Origin: Triatoma infestans
Taxonomy: Eukaryota > Arthropoda > Insecta > Hemiptera > Reduviidae
DNA length: 64,000 bases
Assembly (NCBI GenBank): GCA_011037195.1
Contig: JAAEAF010002527.1
Location: 83,039-147,038, forward strand
Direction: 5' to 3'
Shown: in pieces, positions 25,363 through 38,414 of the stretch
Numbering within the stretch: position 1 is the first letter of the stretch
Layout of the letters: each line of letters begins with the position of its first letter
Translations under genes and position numbers: made by a program
Notes under the pieces: model-generated
The model's database searches: none
The model's input: only the letters and a program-made list of their open reading frames with translations
What the model was told of the DNA's origin: nothing

Positions 25363-28300
25363 TGATAATACAATGGAATTGCATGCACACTGCACTGTGC
25401 ATAAAGTAACCATTTACCCTTTTTTTTTTTTGTATAAAAATTTGCTTATTAAAATTTGTCACTGCATTCTGATTTTGATGCATGCAATCTGAAATATATG
25501 AAGCATTTATAATGCATTATTTTATAAATGAACACGAAAAATTATCCACATAAACAAAATCTTAACTACTTCTATCAGTCTTCTAAGTCAGCGATTTGAG
25601 ATTAGTTCTAATTGGAAGTAAAAATTCAAAAGTTAATACCAATTCTGTAACGATTTTGTATTGTATTGTTGAATAGAATGAATTACAGTTTCATTGATGT
25701 GAGAAGAATATATTTTTTTATTTTCTGTTGCTCTTATTAAGAGGAAGAAGTATTACGATCGTGTCAAATTTTCGAAATTGAGTTTTCACCGAAATGCATG
25801 TTTTGACGATCTTGAGTAAGAAGAAAATGTTTTAATAAATTTTGTGTGGTGTGTGTTTGAGAAAGAGAGAGAGATATTAAAAAATCGCAGGAACATCATA
25901 TTTGGTATTGCGTTTATGTACAACCATCGCGTGTGCGAACGAAGGTTTTACGCAAAATCCATCAACCGGAAGTGCGACTTTACTGAAAGTAAGTTTTTCA
26001 GTTTTTCGCGATTTTCTCAAAAACGTATCCAACCATTTTCTTTAAACTTTATACACACATAAATACCTATCACTTATATTTGAAAAATTTTCCCGGAAAA
26101 ATTGATTTTTTGGTGGGGATTCTGAGGAGAACAGTAGCTTAAGCTTTCTTCTAAATTACCACTTAGGTCATTGCACATTAAAAACATTGGTAGTATTCCA
26201 GATTTAAAGAAAATCGGAAACCGGAAGTGCCATTTTTCAGAATAGGTTCTGAGGCTTTTTGGATTTTCCCGAAAACGGCTGGAACGATTTCCTTGGCCAC
26301 AATGTTCTCTCAGGTGGATAATGTAAACAATACATTCATAAAAATTGTAAAATGTACAATGCATTTATCTAAATTGTAGGGGTATAATCCCCACTACCTT
26401 TTATGTAAGGTCAGTCCAGCTTAACATTTGTAAGCATTGCAATTTTAAAGAAAACTTGTTAATTTAATTGTTCTCACCAGATTTTTTTTTTTTCTTTGAC
26501 AATTAGTTCACGAATGAAAATTTTTACGTTTTACTTAGTTACTACTGAAAACGTGTTAAGTAATTAAAAATTATTTTTCAGTTCAGTAAGAAATATATAT
26601 AGATATATATATATTGCAATCCTTAGAGTACGAAGAAAATCTTCTAATCTAGTCAGACAGAACTAGCCAAAACCGATTTCAGGTTAAAGTAAGTTTCCCT
26701 AATCCAGTGTTTTTTCGGAATCACATTAGGATTAATGGATTAGCCTAGTCGAATCTAGTTTATTAATAATCACTTTAGCAACGCAGGCGGGTACTTAACC
26801 GTATTTGCATCCGTGCACGACCACTGACATCATTTTTGACTAGGGCGAACCTGTTTGAACATATAGCAGTTTATACAGGAAGGTGCACTTTCATTATATG
26901 TTTAACTAGAGTGGTTTAGGCTAAACCGGTGGCTATTATATGTACTTCGGAAAACCTAGCCACCCTCTCTTTCTCTGTGTGTGTGTGTGTGTGTGTGCGT
27001 GTGAGAATTTTTTTTTTGCAGTTTTTCGTGAATTTGTCGAAAATGACTTCAACAATTTTCTTTCACCTTCGTACATTTACACACTTACATTTCTATTTTA
27101 CATTTATTTCAAACACTTTTCAAGGAAAATTGGTTTTTCGGGGAGGTTGTGGTGGAACAGCAACGTAGAGCGCTTTCTCTAAAGTGCCACTTCAGCACAA
27201 TGTTTGGTTCTTTCACCTAGTAAGTAAGTACATTAAATGTATTGCAAGAATATCAAATTTGAAGAAAATTTGTTAATCGGAAATGCGACTTTATAAGAAG
27301 TTAATTATTTTCATTTTTTAGGATTTTCTTTAAACGGCTACAATTATTAAACTTAGATGCTATTACGTATCGCTTTTTTTTTTAATAAATATTTTTACAG
27401 AAAATTTGAAGTTGATTTCAATAATACAAGTCAAAACCGACAAATACGTGCATAAACGATTTCCTTTTAAACATGAAGTGCTAACTGCACAGATGAAAAA
27501 ACCTTCACTGTTATTTGGAACATTTTTCCGAAAAAAATGCATTTTAGTAGAGTGCAGCGGAATTTTATGGCGTCAAATTTCATATGTTAATTGTGGTTGA
27601 TTCAACGTTTTGTTATCATTAACAATTAAATATCTTTTTAAATCATACATTGTAGGATAAGAAGCGTAGGTAAAAAAATTGAAAACATTAAATAGTTAAA
27701 ACACCATTATATAGAGCTCTTTCAATTTCTTCTATTTTACCCCTTTCATTTCTCTGTTTACCCCTTACAAAAGTAATCGTAATTATTTAAGGAGCGAGCG
27801 ATCTAGAATATCTATTGTAAATCACTTTTATTTTATATTTTTTTCTGAAAAAATTGTTTTTAGATTAGTTAAAGTGGTTTTTTTTTTTTTTAAATGAAAG
27901 TATACTTACTCACGATAGGTCTTTGATTCATCAGATTTTTTTTTTTTTTTAGTATGTATATATGTTTAAGATCTTTTCAATAATAACTGTACGATTTTGG
28001 TTGAACTGTTTTGTTTGGGATTAGTGCTAGGTTGAAAATATTAGTATTTCTAACAAATGAATAGCAATATGAAAGGGTTTGTTTGCTCAAAACTGATAAA
28101 TCACTTCATAGCACATAATGCATGAAACTTCTCACTGCTTTTTTTAGTTCACTTCTTTGGCCAAGTGCATAATATCTTTTTATAATTTTCGTCAAAGGGG
28201 ATTTTTGTTAATATGAATTTTAAGTTAATTACTCTTTTAATTGGTACTGGATAATCAAAAGCTTATTAATGCTAAAATATTAATTTAAATTTATACTTTC

Positions 28301-31300
28301 CAAATCCAATTTGCTTTTTACTTTCTCTTACTTCTAGTAAGGAAGTATTGCTTTATTCTCCTTTTAAGCTTTTTAAGTATTCCTTTTTTCGGTGCATGCA
28401 TTATTATATTTCCTATTTTCCACTATCATTAAGAAATAATATTAATATCATTATCAGGTAAGGATACCTTCTTTTTTTTATAAATGTTAGGAAAATGAAG
28501 AAAAAGACAGGTCGGCACGATGAAGGTAATGGAGTGAAATATCACTATTTTTAAAAATGAAATCAGTTGTATTTCAGATTCTTGGCCGTCAATTTTATGA
28601 TAGTGAAGTGTATATTGTACATCATTGTAATGTTATTATGTCACTTATTAAGGAAAAATATTTATTATTTAAAATTTAAAATAAAATATTTAAAATTATA
28701 GTTTTCCGTAGGCAGTTTTCGTTTTACTATACTGAGTTCATAAATAAAATAAAAAAGTAGAAGTTACTTTCGAAAGAATTATAGTTTTCTCAGAATTTTC
28801 AAAAATAATTTCACAAATACTAGCTTCTGAAATTTTTCTGTATAATAGTCTATTTCATTTTGTGATCATCAACACGACAGACAATTGACAACCACACATT
28901 GTTGTAACAAAACACTATAATGACGGAAGTTCTGCGATCATACATTACACAAAATGAAGATTGCTATTGCAGAAAAAAAATTCAAATGTTTCCTAGCATT
29001 GCGGTTACAACTACCAATAATGTAGGAATTTTTGATATGTATAATATTTTAGCTGATTATCATTGATTTCATTCTGCTGTTAGGCACTCATGCACTTCAG
29101 TTTTGTTATTCGGGTATTTTGCCCTTATTGATTAATTATTGTAATTATTAATTATGGCTTAGGTAAATGGAAAATGAACGCTGTAAAATATGTTAAATTA
29201 TTGAATGTTACCACCCTTCCTGTTCTAATGAATGAATCGCAACTTCTGTTTAATATGATCCAGCAATCGAAGGGATTAGTTCAGTGGTAGTGCGCTTGAC
29301 TCGCACGCGGAGGTCTTGGGTACGAGTACTGGAGGCCGGCAGTGCACTGAGATGGTTCCGACCTAAAATGACCACTGATATTGACGTCCTTAAATTAAAT
29401 ATTAAAAAAAAAAATTATCATTTTTAATGAGTATATAATACTATTCCCTTAGAAATATAAACAGAATAAATTATTTCAAACGTTATTTCAACTAATGTTT
29501 GAAAAAATTTATTCGTGCTTGTTATTTCGTATAATATATTGAAATGATTATTCGTTATTAGTTTGAAATACGGATAAATGTGGGAATATTTTTTTTTTTA
29601 CTGCTCTTTTTATATCTTATTTTAAAGAATGCGAACATATTTCTCTCATTAATTCTCATTTGAACCAATTTATAACCATTTTTTTTTTTACTTCATCTTG
29701 AACATTTAGAATCACAATTCGAACCTATTAACCCGCATTTGAACCAATTTATTGCTTTTTTCTTAATCAGTTTAAACATTTTGAATCTGATTTCTCCTTT
29801 CTTTTCTGAACCATTCTATTACCTCATTTTGAACTACAATTCATGTCAAATTAATTCTCGAATATGAGGATGAGTCCGCAATGCTGGACAAAATCCCAGA
29901 TATTCATTTGAACTAGTTTATTATATATTTTTTTTTTATCTCAGTCTAAATTCGGACCAATTCATATTCTTTTGAACAAATTCATTACCTTTTTTAACCT
30001 CATTTTGAACATTTGAACCACAATCGCATCAATTACTCGCCTTTTCAACAATTTATTATTTTCTTTCACCCATTTTGAACTCTTCAAAGACCAATATAAA
30101 ATTCTAAGCTGCCCTGGCGTCTGATGTTATTCGTTTAGTTGGTATACCCAGATATGAACTAATTTTCAGTTAAACTAGAAACCACAATTTGACCAATTAA
30201 TCCTCGTTTGAAGAAATTGATTACCTTTTTTATCTGATTTTGAAAAGCAATTCGAAACATCTATCCTCATTTTTATCCATGTATTGTCTTTATTTTTTCA
30301 TTTTGTACTATAATTAGAACCATTTAATCCTAATTTGAACCAACTCATCGAAAACGATGCGTTTAGGTAAATTTGGCTTTTTCTCAATACCGCTTCCTAT
30401 TGACAAATTATTTAAAATGAAGTTAAACACGGAAGTTTAAGTCCAGATTTCCAAACCAGAAGTAAATTCTAATTGTAATTGAAATTTAAATCAAACTATA
30501 AAATTGAATATAAGTTAGCTAATATGGACTTTATCTGAACTCATGTGTGAAAGTCGGTCTTCCCATTAGTCGAATAAATCGGGAAAGTATTACACTCAGG
30601 GGTTCAGTATTTTTTTTCTGCAGTCACTTCAATGATATTTTAGAAAAGTTATAGAATAGATATGTCAAAAATTTCATAATTAAATCTAAATATTAAAGAA
30701 AGTAGTATGCTGTGATTTTATATAAATTTGCTAATATTAAATTTGTAATAAATTAATTCAAATTATTATTCTACTCCCTCTAAACAACTTAATCAGATGA
30801 TTATTTATTTAAGTTCAGAGAATAGGAAGCAATTCTTACCATAAATTGTGTTTTAAACTGTATAAACCTGGTTTGGAATATTGTCTTCGCTTCCTGTTAC
30901 ACTCATTTTAAAAATCTCGTCAATAGGAGGTCCGGAAGGAATTAACTAAGTGGACAGCATACTGGACTCGCACGTGGAGGTCCCAGTCGAGTCCAGATGT
31001 GCTGCCCTTAGATTTTCTCTCCCTAGGAACCTCTATAGCTTACCGTCCGTTGATAGACAGTGTTTTTTGTAACGAGAGGACACTGTCCGGGTGCCGGCAG
31101 TGTACTGAGAAGGCTCCGGGCGCCATGACCATAGATATTGACGCACCTTAAATTAAGGGGAAAAATAATAAATTAAGGGGTGACTCTGTCCATCTTGCTC
31201 TAGGGAATCGAGAGAAAGCCAAATTTTGTTGCGAAGGTGTTTAGGAAAAGATCAAAAAATTATTACAGAACTTTACAGTAGAGCAACTAACAGCTTTATA

Positions 31301-34300
31301 ATAGAACTTCCTAAGTGCAGTAATTTAAGGGGGCCTTACTTTAATCTTGAAGTGATCCTTTGTTAAAATGAGGTTGTTTTAAAACGATTTAATTTTCAGA
31401 AAACCTAGAATTAGCCATTCGAGGCATTTTACACCAAATTAAAATGAATTGCTTTAAGGAATTTTGTATTTTGTTTCCGTCGAGATCTTGTTAAGGTTTC
31501 GTATTTTTTTAAATAATATGTTTGATATTGTGTATAATTTGGAAAATATTTGAAGTTTCCGGGTTGAGACAGCGTCAGTGGTTTGCTATAAATTGATGTT
31601 TTGCCCATATTGCAATGAGCTTCAGGGTCGCGTCTCCTAAAAGTTTATTTATATTTTTTATATCATAATTCTAAAAATATTCTTTCGTACTTATGTCATG
31701 AGGCATGCAATATTCGATATTGTTTATTTAAATACAATACAAATATTCCTAATCTTTTATATAGGTTAAATTGCCCAACCGTTGGTCAAGCGGATTCGGT
31801 ACCATTACCATCTGTAGGATCACCAGCTTCTGGAGGAGGCTCACCAGTTATGACAAGTGTACCACCTCCAGATCCAACGATGCCAACATTATCTCCTCAA
31901 CCTCCACCTCCACAGCAAAGTCCATTGGACGAAAAGGTTGTTTCAACTCCTGTGGATTTTAATGCACCAAAATCTGTGTCATCAATTTCCAATCAGGTCA
32001 GTTATTTATAGTAATATTCTTAATTACTTTTGAACAGATATTTTAAAATTCTAATATCCCATTATTAGATATTTTATCATATTTCTTTGCAGATCTGACA
32101 ACAGCGGATTACAGTTTCTTTCCTTTTTTTTTCTTTTCCTGTTCTGTTTACCACTGTGTGTAAAGCACTATGTGAGCCCATATATTTTGATTGTAAACAA
32201 ATTTTTTATTTATTTATCAAGGTGCTCTCTCCTTATGGCGAAAATAAATGTGAAGCCATTAAAACTCCCGTTGGAATGGGTAGGACTCCTACAGGACATC
32301 CATGTTCAGCGCCTACACCTCCGCCTCTTCCTCCTGTGCAATCTTTCAAAAGGCCTGTACTTAATAACACAGAATATGAAGATGCAGTACATCAGGATAA
32401 TACTCCATCACAATTGCTTTATGATTACACAACTTTAGAAGCTTGGTACGTTTTGTATATGGCATGTATTTTTAACGATTGGTCTATTCAAACTAATAAT
32501 TACTTATTTGCTTCAGGTTAAATCATCCGGTTAAGCGATTCAAACCGCAAAGTCATCCCTCTCCATCTGTTCAACCCGTCTTTAAACAAGAACCGGTGAG
32601 ATTTATTTATATGATCGACTATTATTAAATTTGAATTTATATTAATTTAAAAAAATATTTTTCAGATGGATATAGACAGCACTTCCACATCTTACTCTCA
32701 GAGAGGCCCAGGTGACCCATACGAATTTGATGAAGAGGGAATGTCTAATGTTCGAATGGATACTTTTAAACGTGGAGCCAATAATATTAAGGTGGACATT
32801 TATTAATTTAAATTCTTAAATTAACAGTCTGGCCAAATGTTTTCAGTACTGTCAAGAATCTTAAAACTCTTATTTAAAAGCAACATTCCTATCCTAGAAT
32901 TTTTAGAAATCTTCTTGTGATCATCAGTTTGGTTGCAGTCATTTTCATTCCATACAAGTTCCCCGTGTTAAAAAAGGGACAGTTTTCTTTTTTGAGGAAA
33001 AGCAATATTGCACGGGTCTTCCTCGATGTCTCTCGGGCTTTTGACCAGTGCGCAACGTGGGCTAATGAAAAATTGAACTGAAACAGTCATCCTAACAAAT
33101 ACATTTTCCTGTTTTCTTAAATACATGACCAGTTTTTTCTGAGTCTCCTGTGGTTTTCCTTGTTCTTCCTTACTTTCTTTTGAAAGCAGTAGTAGCAAAA
33201 GATAGTATTCTACATCCAATTTGTATCCAGTTTACATTATTGGTTTTCCTTTGCAATCTAATAAAGAAACTTATTAATGAATTACCAACTTTCTTCCCAT
33301 CCCGAACATCTGGCCTTCTGTTACGAATAGAACAGCTTTCTTAATAGAAATCCATAGATCAGCCTGGATCTTGAATCATGGACGCGTATATGTGCGCTTA
33401 CCAGCACACTTTAAACAAAAACGTTAGAAGTTTTCGAGAAAAACGCGAAAAATTACTAAAGTTGCACTTCTGGTTGATGGATTTTGACCGAATCTTTGTG
33501 TCAGATCTGATGGTGGTACTGACGGAACTTATGAACTACAAAATGGTAAGATACTAGAGTGGCATATATCTGATTTTTGGAAGGGAGCCTGAGAATATAA
33601 AATTTTATCTTCCTGCGATTTTTCGTTTAGAGATAATTTGTTCACTTACACATTCGTAAATAGATGATCCCTACATTTTTTTTTTTGTGTACTCAGATAA
33701 TCCTAATGTATATATTTCAGGTTCAATTTCGAAAATTTGAACGATCACAATACTAATTATAGAGCAGTATGTCAAAATAGTGAACGATTTTTCGATAAGG
33801 TTCGAGATTATCTGGATTCATTCATGAATTGATCTATCAGCGAAATTCAACATTTTTTTTCCTTATTGCTTTTATGTAGATAATTTAGTGAAAGAATATA
33901 TCACTTTTTATATTAGAAAATTGAAAGAAAAGGAAAAATGAAATATGTCTTATGATTTCATTGTGGGAATTGTTCTCTAAATATTGACTTCTTGAAATAA
34001 GTCCACCACCTTTTCCAAATCATTCATTAATACTTATTTATGTGATAATCTGATTGAGGTTTAGGTTGGAATTAATAAGTAAAATATATCTTTTTCAGGA
34101 GGAGGATAACAAGTCTCTTGTGAATGGCTCCGCAAACCCAGGGAAAATGGGTACAAATTTGTTTACAAGTGAAGGTTTACAAGTATCATATAATGATATA
34201 GATCAAATGTTCGAACAAAATGAGGATAATTCAGGAGATGAAGCAGTGAGTAATTTTGAAATAACGGAGAAATTATTTTATAGAATGTATTTTTTTTTTT

Positions 34301-37300
34301 AATCTTACAACTTTTTGTTTATTACTTTACCCTTTAAAATGTTGAAATTAAACATGAATTTATTCACAGTACAAATAATACATAAAAATTATTACTTATT
34401 TCAACAAAATCTTTATTTTTTGTTAAGTACGAAAATTAGAGGCAATATGCACTGTAAAGGAGAATATTTACTAAATCAAAACCGTTTTCTTAGTAGATGC
34501 TTTCTCTCTAAACCAAAATATGATTTAAGGAAGTGATGAAAGAAGAGTCTTTTAAAGAAAAAAGTTTTCTACTTGATCAGCTTTTCGTGTATCATTGGTT
34601 GGCCTTCTTCAGGAGCTCTTCAGGGTATGAGAATCTGAAAAGCTCTTCTGTTCTGAAGAGTAGAAGGGCTTTTCTTTAAAAGATTCCACTGGCCATTGCC
34701 ATATAATCATTTACTCATAACTTAAGAACCTTCAAAATATAATTTATTATACTGAATTCTGTTTAGCAAGTATCTTTACTTTAAATTTTTTTTTAATACC
34801 TATATAAAATCCAGTACCAAGACCGGAAATGTATATATTATCAAAACGTACAAATACGTTAGTTTGGCTATGCACACCTCCTCTAGGCTATTCACATTTA
34901 CCTTATAGCAACAATATTAAATAAAAACGTCGTTCATCTTGAAACGTTTGCATTGCCAAAATCTTACCCAACAACAATAATCGCATAATGATATTCATGA
35001 TGATGATCATAATAATAATAATAATATAAATATAATAATAATTTGCCTTGCTGAAAATTTATTCAGTTTGTAATGCGCCTTAGTTTTCCTTGTACGCAAC
35101 AATGATAAGAAGCAAACTCCCTCGCCGATAATGGGCAAAGCTCTACTTAAACTAACTTGAAAAAATGTACCCAACCAAACACAACAATAATATTATTAAA
35201 AAAAAAAAAATTATAAATAATATAGTTGCAGGTGACACCGCCTAGTTCGAATAAACCTTCAGAAGAGTGTGGTATTACGACAGTAATGAGGCAAGGTTGT
35301 CCACCATCTGGTATTCTGAGGCCAGAAGAATTAGTTAAAATGTTTCCCACACCACCATCACTAGAACACAATCCAGTTGCTTCACCAATAGCCGGACTTC
35401 TTGGAGATACTATAGTTGATCAGACACTGCCTCCTTTACCTACTGCAGCACTTCTGGGAAGTCCACACCATGAACCCATACAGGTTTTTTTTTTCTATAG
35501 CTATATATTTTGGTTTAAGTACGTTAAAAAGTATGCAATTATAATTTGATAAATATAACTAATTAAGGCAATGAATAAGGAAGGTATCTGTAACTCTTTT
35601 TTTCCGTAACTCTTTTATTCGGTAAAAAATTCATTTTAAACTGCAATTACATGTTTTGAGGCTGTATGGATTTGTGTGTATGATTTCTCAAAAAGTACCC
35701 TGAAGTGAGGAGATTAATTTGGAGTATTTACTACAAAATACACTCTTGGAATATTAGTCATATGAGCAGCAAAGCTAAAAAAAAAAAAAAAAATCGCAGA
35801 AATCTCAAACGTAATAATTCTTTTAGTGGTCACTAAGGGATCCCGACACGAGGCAGGGCCGATCAACCCCGGAGACTGATCGGGTTAGGCTGAGATGGTT
35901 AAGCGGGTATGGCAGGTGTGCCTGCAAGTGCTTCATGATACCTTTAACAGCTGTTTGCGGAAGGGCTGTTTCCCGGAATCTTGGGAGTCGGGCGAGCATA
36001 AGCTTCTCTTGAAGAATCTAGACAAGCCCCTGGATAACCCAAAGTCGTATCGCCCGGTATGCTTGCCTCCAGTATTGAGTAAAGTCTCGAGACGCTGTTC
36101 ATGAATAAATTAAATGATTTACACGCTTGGAGGGGGTCTCCGCAGGCCTCGCAGTTAGGTTTTAGAAAGGGGATGTCGATTTCAGATTTCAAAGAAGTGG
36201 TTAAGACAGTTACTCGTGGTTGCTCTCAGGGTTCTGTGAGTGGACCTTACTTTTGGAATATGGTGTTTGACACGCTCTTGGCGTTGAATATTTCCGGAGA
36301 ATGCCAGAAGGTTGCCTTTGCAGATGACTTGCTATTGGTGGTAGAGGGGGATAGTAGGATGCAGCTGGAGGAGAGGGCTGGTTGGCAATGAGAGTGCTGG
36401 GAGATTGGAATATGGAAAATAAGCTCAAAATTTCACCAACAAAAGCCGTTGCGATGCTTATGAAGGGTGCGTTGGCTTTAAACAGGCAGCCGATGTTTCG
36501 GTCTGGGGAGTACCACCTTCGGTGGGTCCTGCAGACAAAGTATTTGGGGATAATCTTGGACAGTAAACTTAGTTTTTTGCCCCTCATATGAGGTTCCTCC
36601 GGGAAAGATCAAGGCACATTGGGTATCGGCTTAGCGGATCTCGAGAGAGGAATGCGGTGTTAAGCGTAGGGTTGCGAGGGCTTTATACCGTGCGGTCTTG
36701 GTTTCCCAGGTGGTTTATTGCGCTTCAGTTTGGGCGCGTAAGGTGCACCAGACCCGGATATTGCAGCATTTGCCGGCAACGCAGCGTTCGTTGCTGCTCC
36801 AAATGGGGTTTAGCCGGACCGTGACGACGGAGGCTTTGCAGGTGTTGACGGTTGTCTCCCCTTGGATCTGGAAGTGGTTAGGTACGCGGGTAGGTATTTT
36901 CTAAAGCGGAGTCGGGCGGTAAATTCGGATAATATTAGTTTGGATATCGCCCCACCCGAGGAAGACATGGTAAGCTGGACGTAGCCTATCGAAAACTGGC
37001 TATCTTATTATTGCAGGAGTGAAACGAAAGGTGGAAGAGTTCTACCAAGGGCAGGACAACGTCCTCGTTTTTGCCGGAGGTAAAGTGGGGGTGTAGCATT
37101 TTTCGACGAATTATCATATGCATTTTTACGGTTGGTCACGAGGCATGGACAGTTAAATGGTAAATGGGCAAGGATAGATCTGGAGGGAGATGGGAGCTGT
37201 AGAGGAGCTAAGTGAGCATGTGTTGTTGGATTGCCCTCTGTATTCTGATCAGCGTCAGCGCTTGCAGAGGGAGATTTGGTTCCACGTTGCTTTGGAGAAC

Positions 37301-38369
37301 AATAGTCTGGCCTTGCTGCTCGAAAATGGTGCCGCGTACAGAGGTTTTAGTTTAGGCGTTTTGCGGAAGAAGCATTTAAAAGGAGAATGGAATGGGTCGA
37401 TAGGGGCTGATTTGGTAGGTAGTTTACATGTTGCAATGAAAGTAATTTATTGCGTGAATGTTGCATGAATGCGGGTTCAGGCTAGCGGTATTCTAGCTAG
37501 TTGTGGCCCTTAGTTTTAGGCTAGTTTGTAAGGTTAGATGTAGGGTTTTCTCGTACCCCCCAGGAATATTGAGTACTAAGGGGCTTAAGAATGTGCATGG
37601 TTGAATGAACGAGCTAGTGTGCAAAGGTGTGTATAAATTTTAACTGTATTGGAATGAATAATGGGTTAGATTCTTTGTCCCCTCAGGAATATCGAGTTCT
37701 GGGGGGATTTTTTGGTTAGGATTAGCGTATTTCAATTGTTTTGGGGCGTCACGCTCAGCGTTAGAAGACCATTATGGTTAGGGGCTCCTATACGGGCGGG
37801 TATGCGTGAGAGTCCAGGGACCGCTCACCCAGTGTGCCTATTCCAAAAAAAAAAAAAATTACATCGCATGCGAAAAATATAATTTTCTTTCTGAAACAAT
37901 TACTGTTGCAATAGTTTTACTTTAGATACAAAGTTAAAGAAAATAAAACCAGTACCACCCTTCATATGCGTAAGTATAACAGATAGATTCAAGTGTTTTA
38001 CTATTTACCTAATTTCTATTCCAGATTTTATAATTATTCATGCAAACAAATACAAATAATATTCTATAGTTGGATATAATTGTTTTCTCATTGTACAATA
38101 AAAATTCTGTTATTTCAGGATTGGTCTTATGTCTTCAAACCTCCGACCATTTGTAAATTCGTTGGATCAAGTAAATATGCTCCTTTTACAATGTTACCAA
38201 GCCACAGTCTGCCAGTGGTCTCGCTTCCTCCAAATTGTGTATATAAACCGTCTTGGTGTGTACAGCAGTCAGGCGAAAAACAAAATAATAAGTAAGAATT
38301 AATTTTTGTTAAACCTTTGTTTTTTTTTTTTAACTATGTAAGTGCCGCTAGTTTATGATTTAATGAAAC

Positions 38370-38414
<45 letters not shown>

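Larger units (their letters stand above)
20157..31764 (+). other. Med13 intron 8 (11.6 kb)
   Basis: Largest intron. From left to right I see a 26 bp palindrome (20695-20720), A+T-rich filler, a higher-GC stretch (22500-22970) with no recognisable product, (AAT)n at 25329-25358, two decayed ACTTTCTCTTACT-family copies (25730-26340, 26970-27650) and a terminus (28317-28365), SINE copies at 29268 and 30927, and a degenerate 75 bp tandem repeat (29640-30350). No missing exon is needed, because phases of exons 8 and 9 match. Confidence 0.8.
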
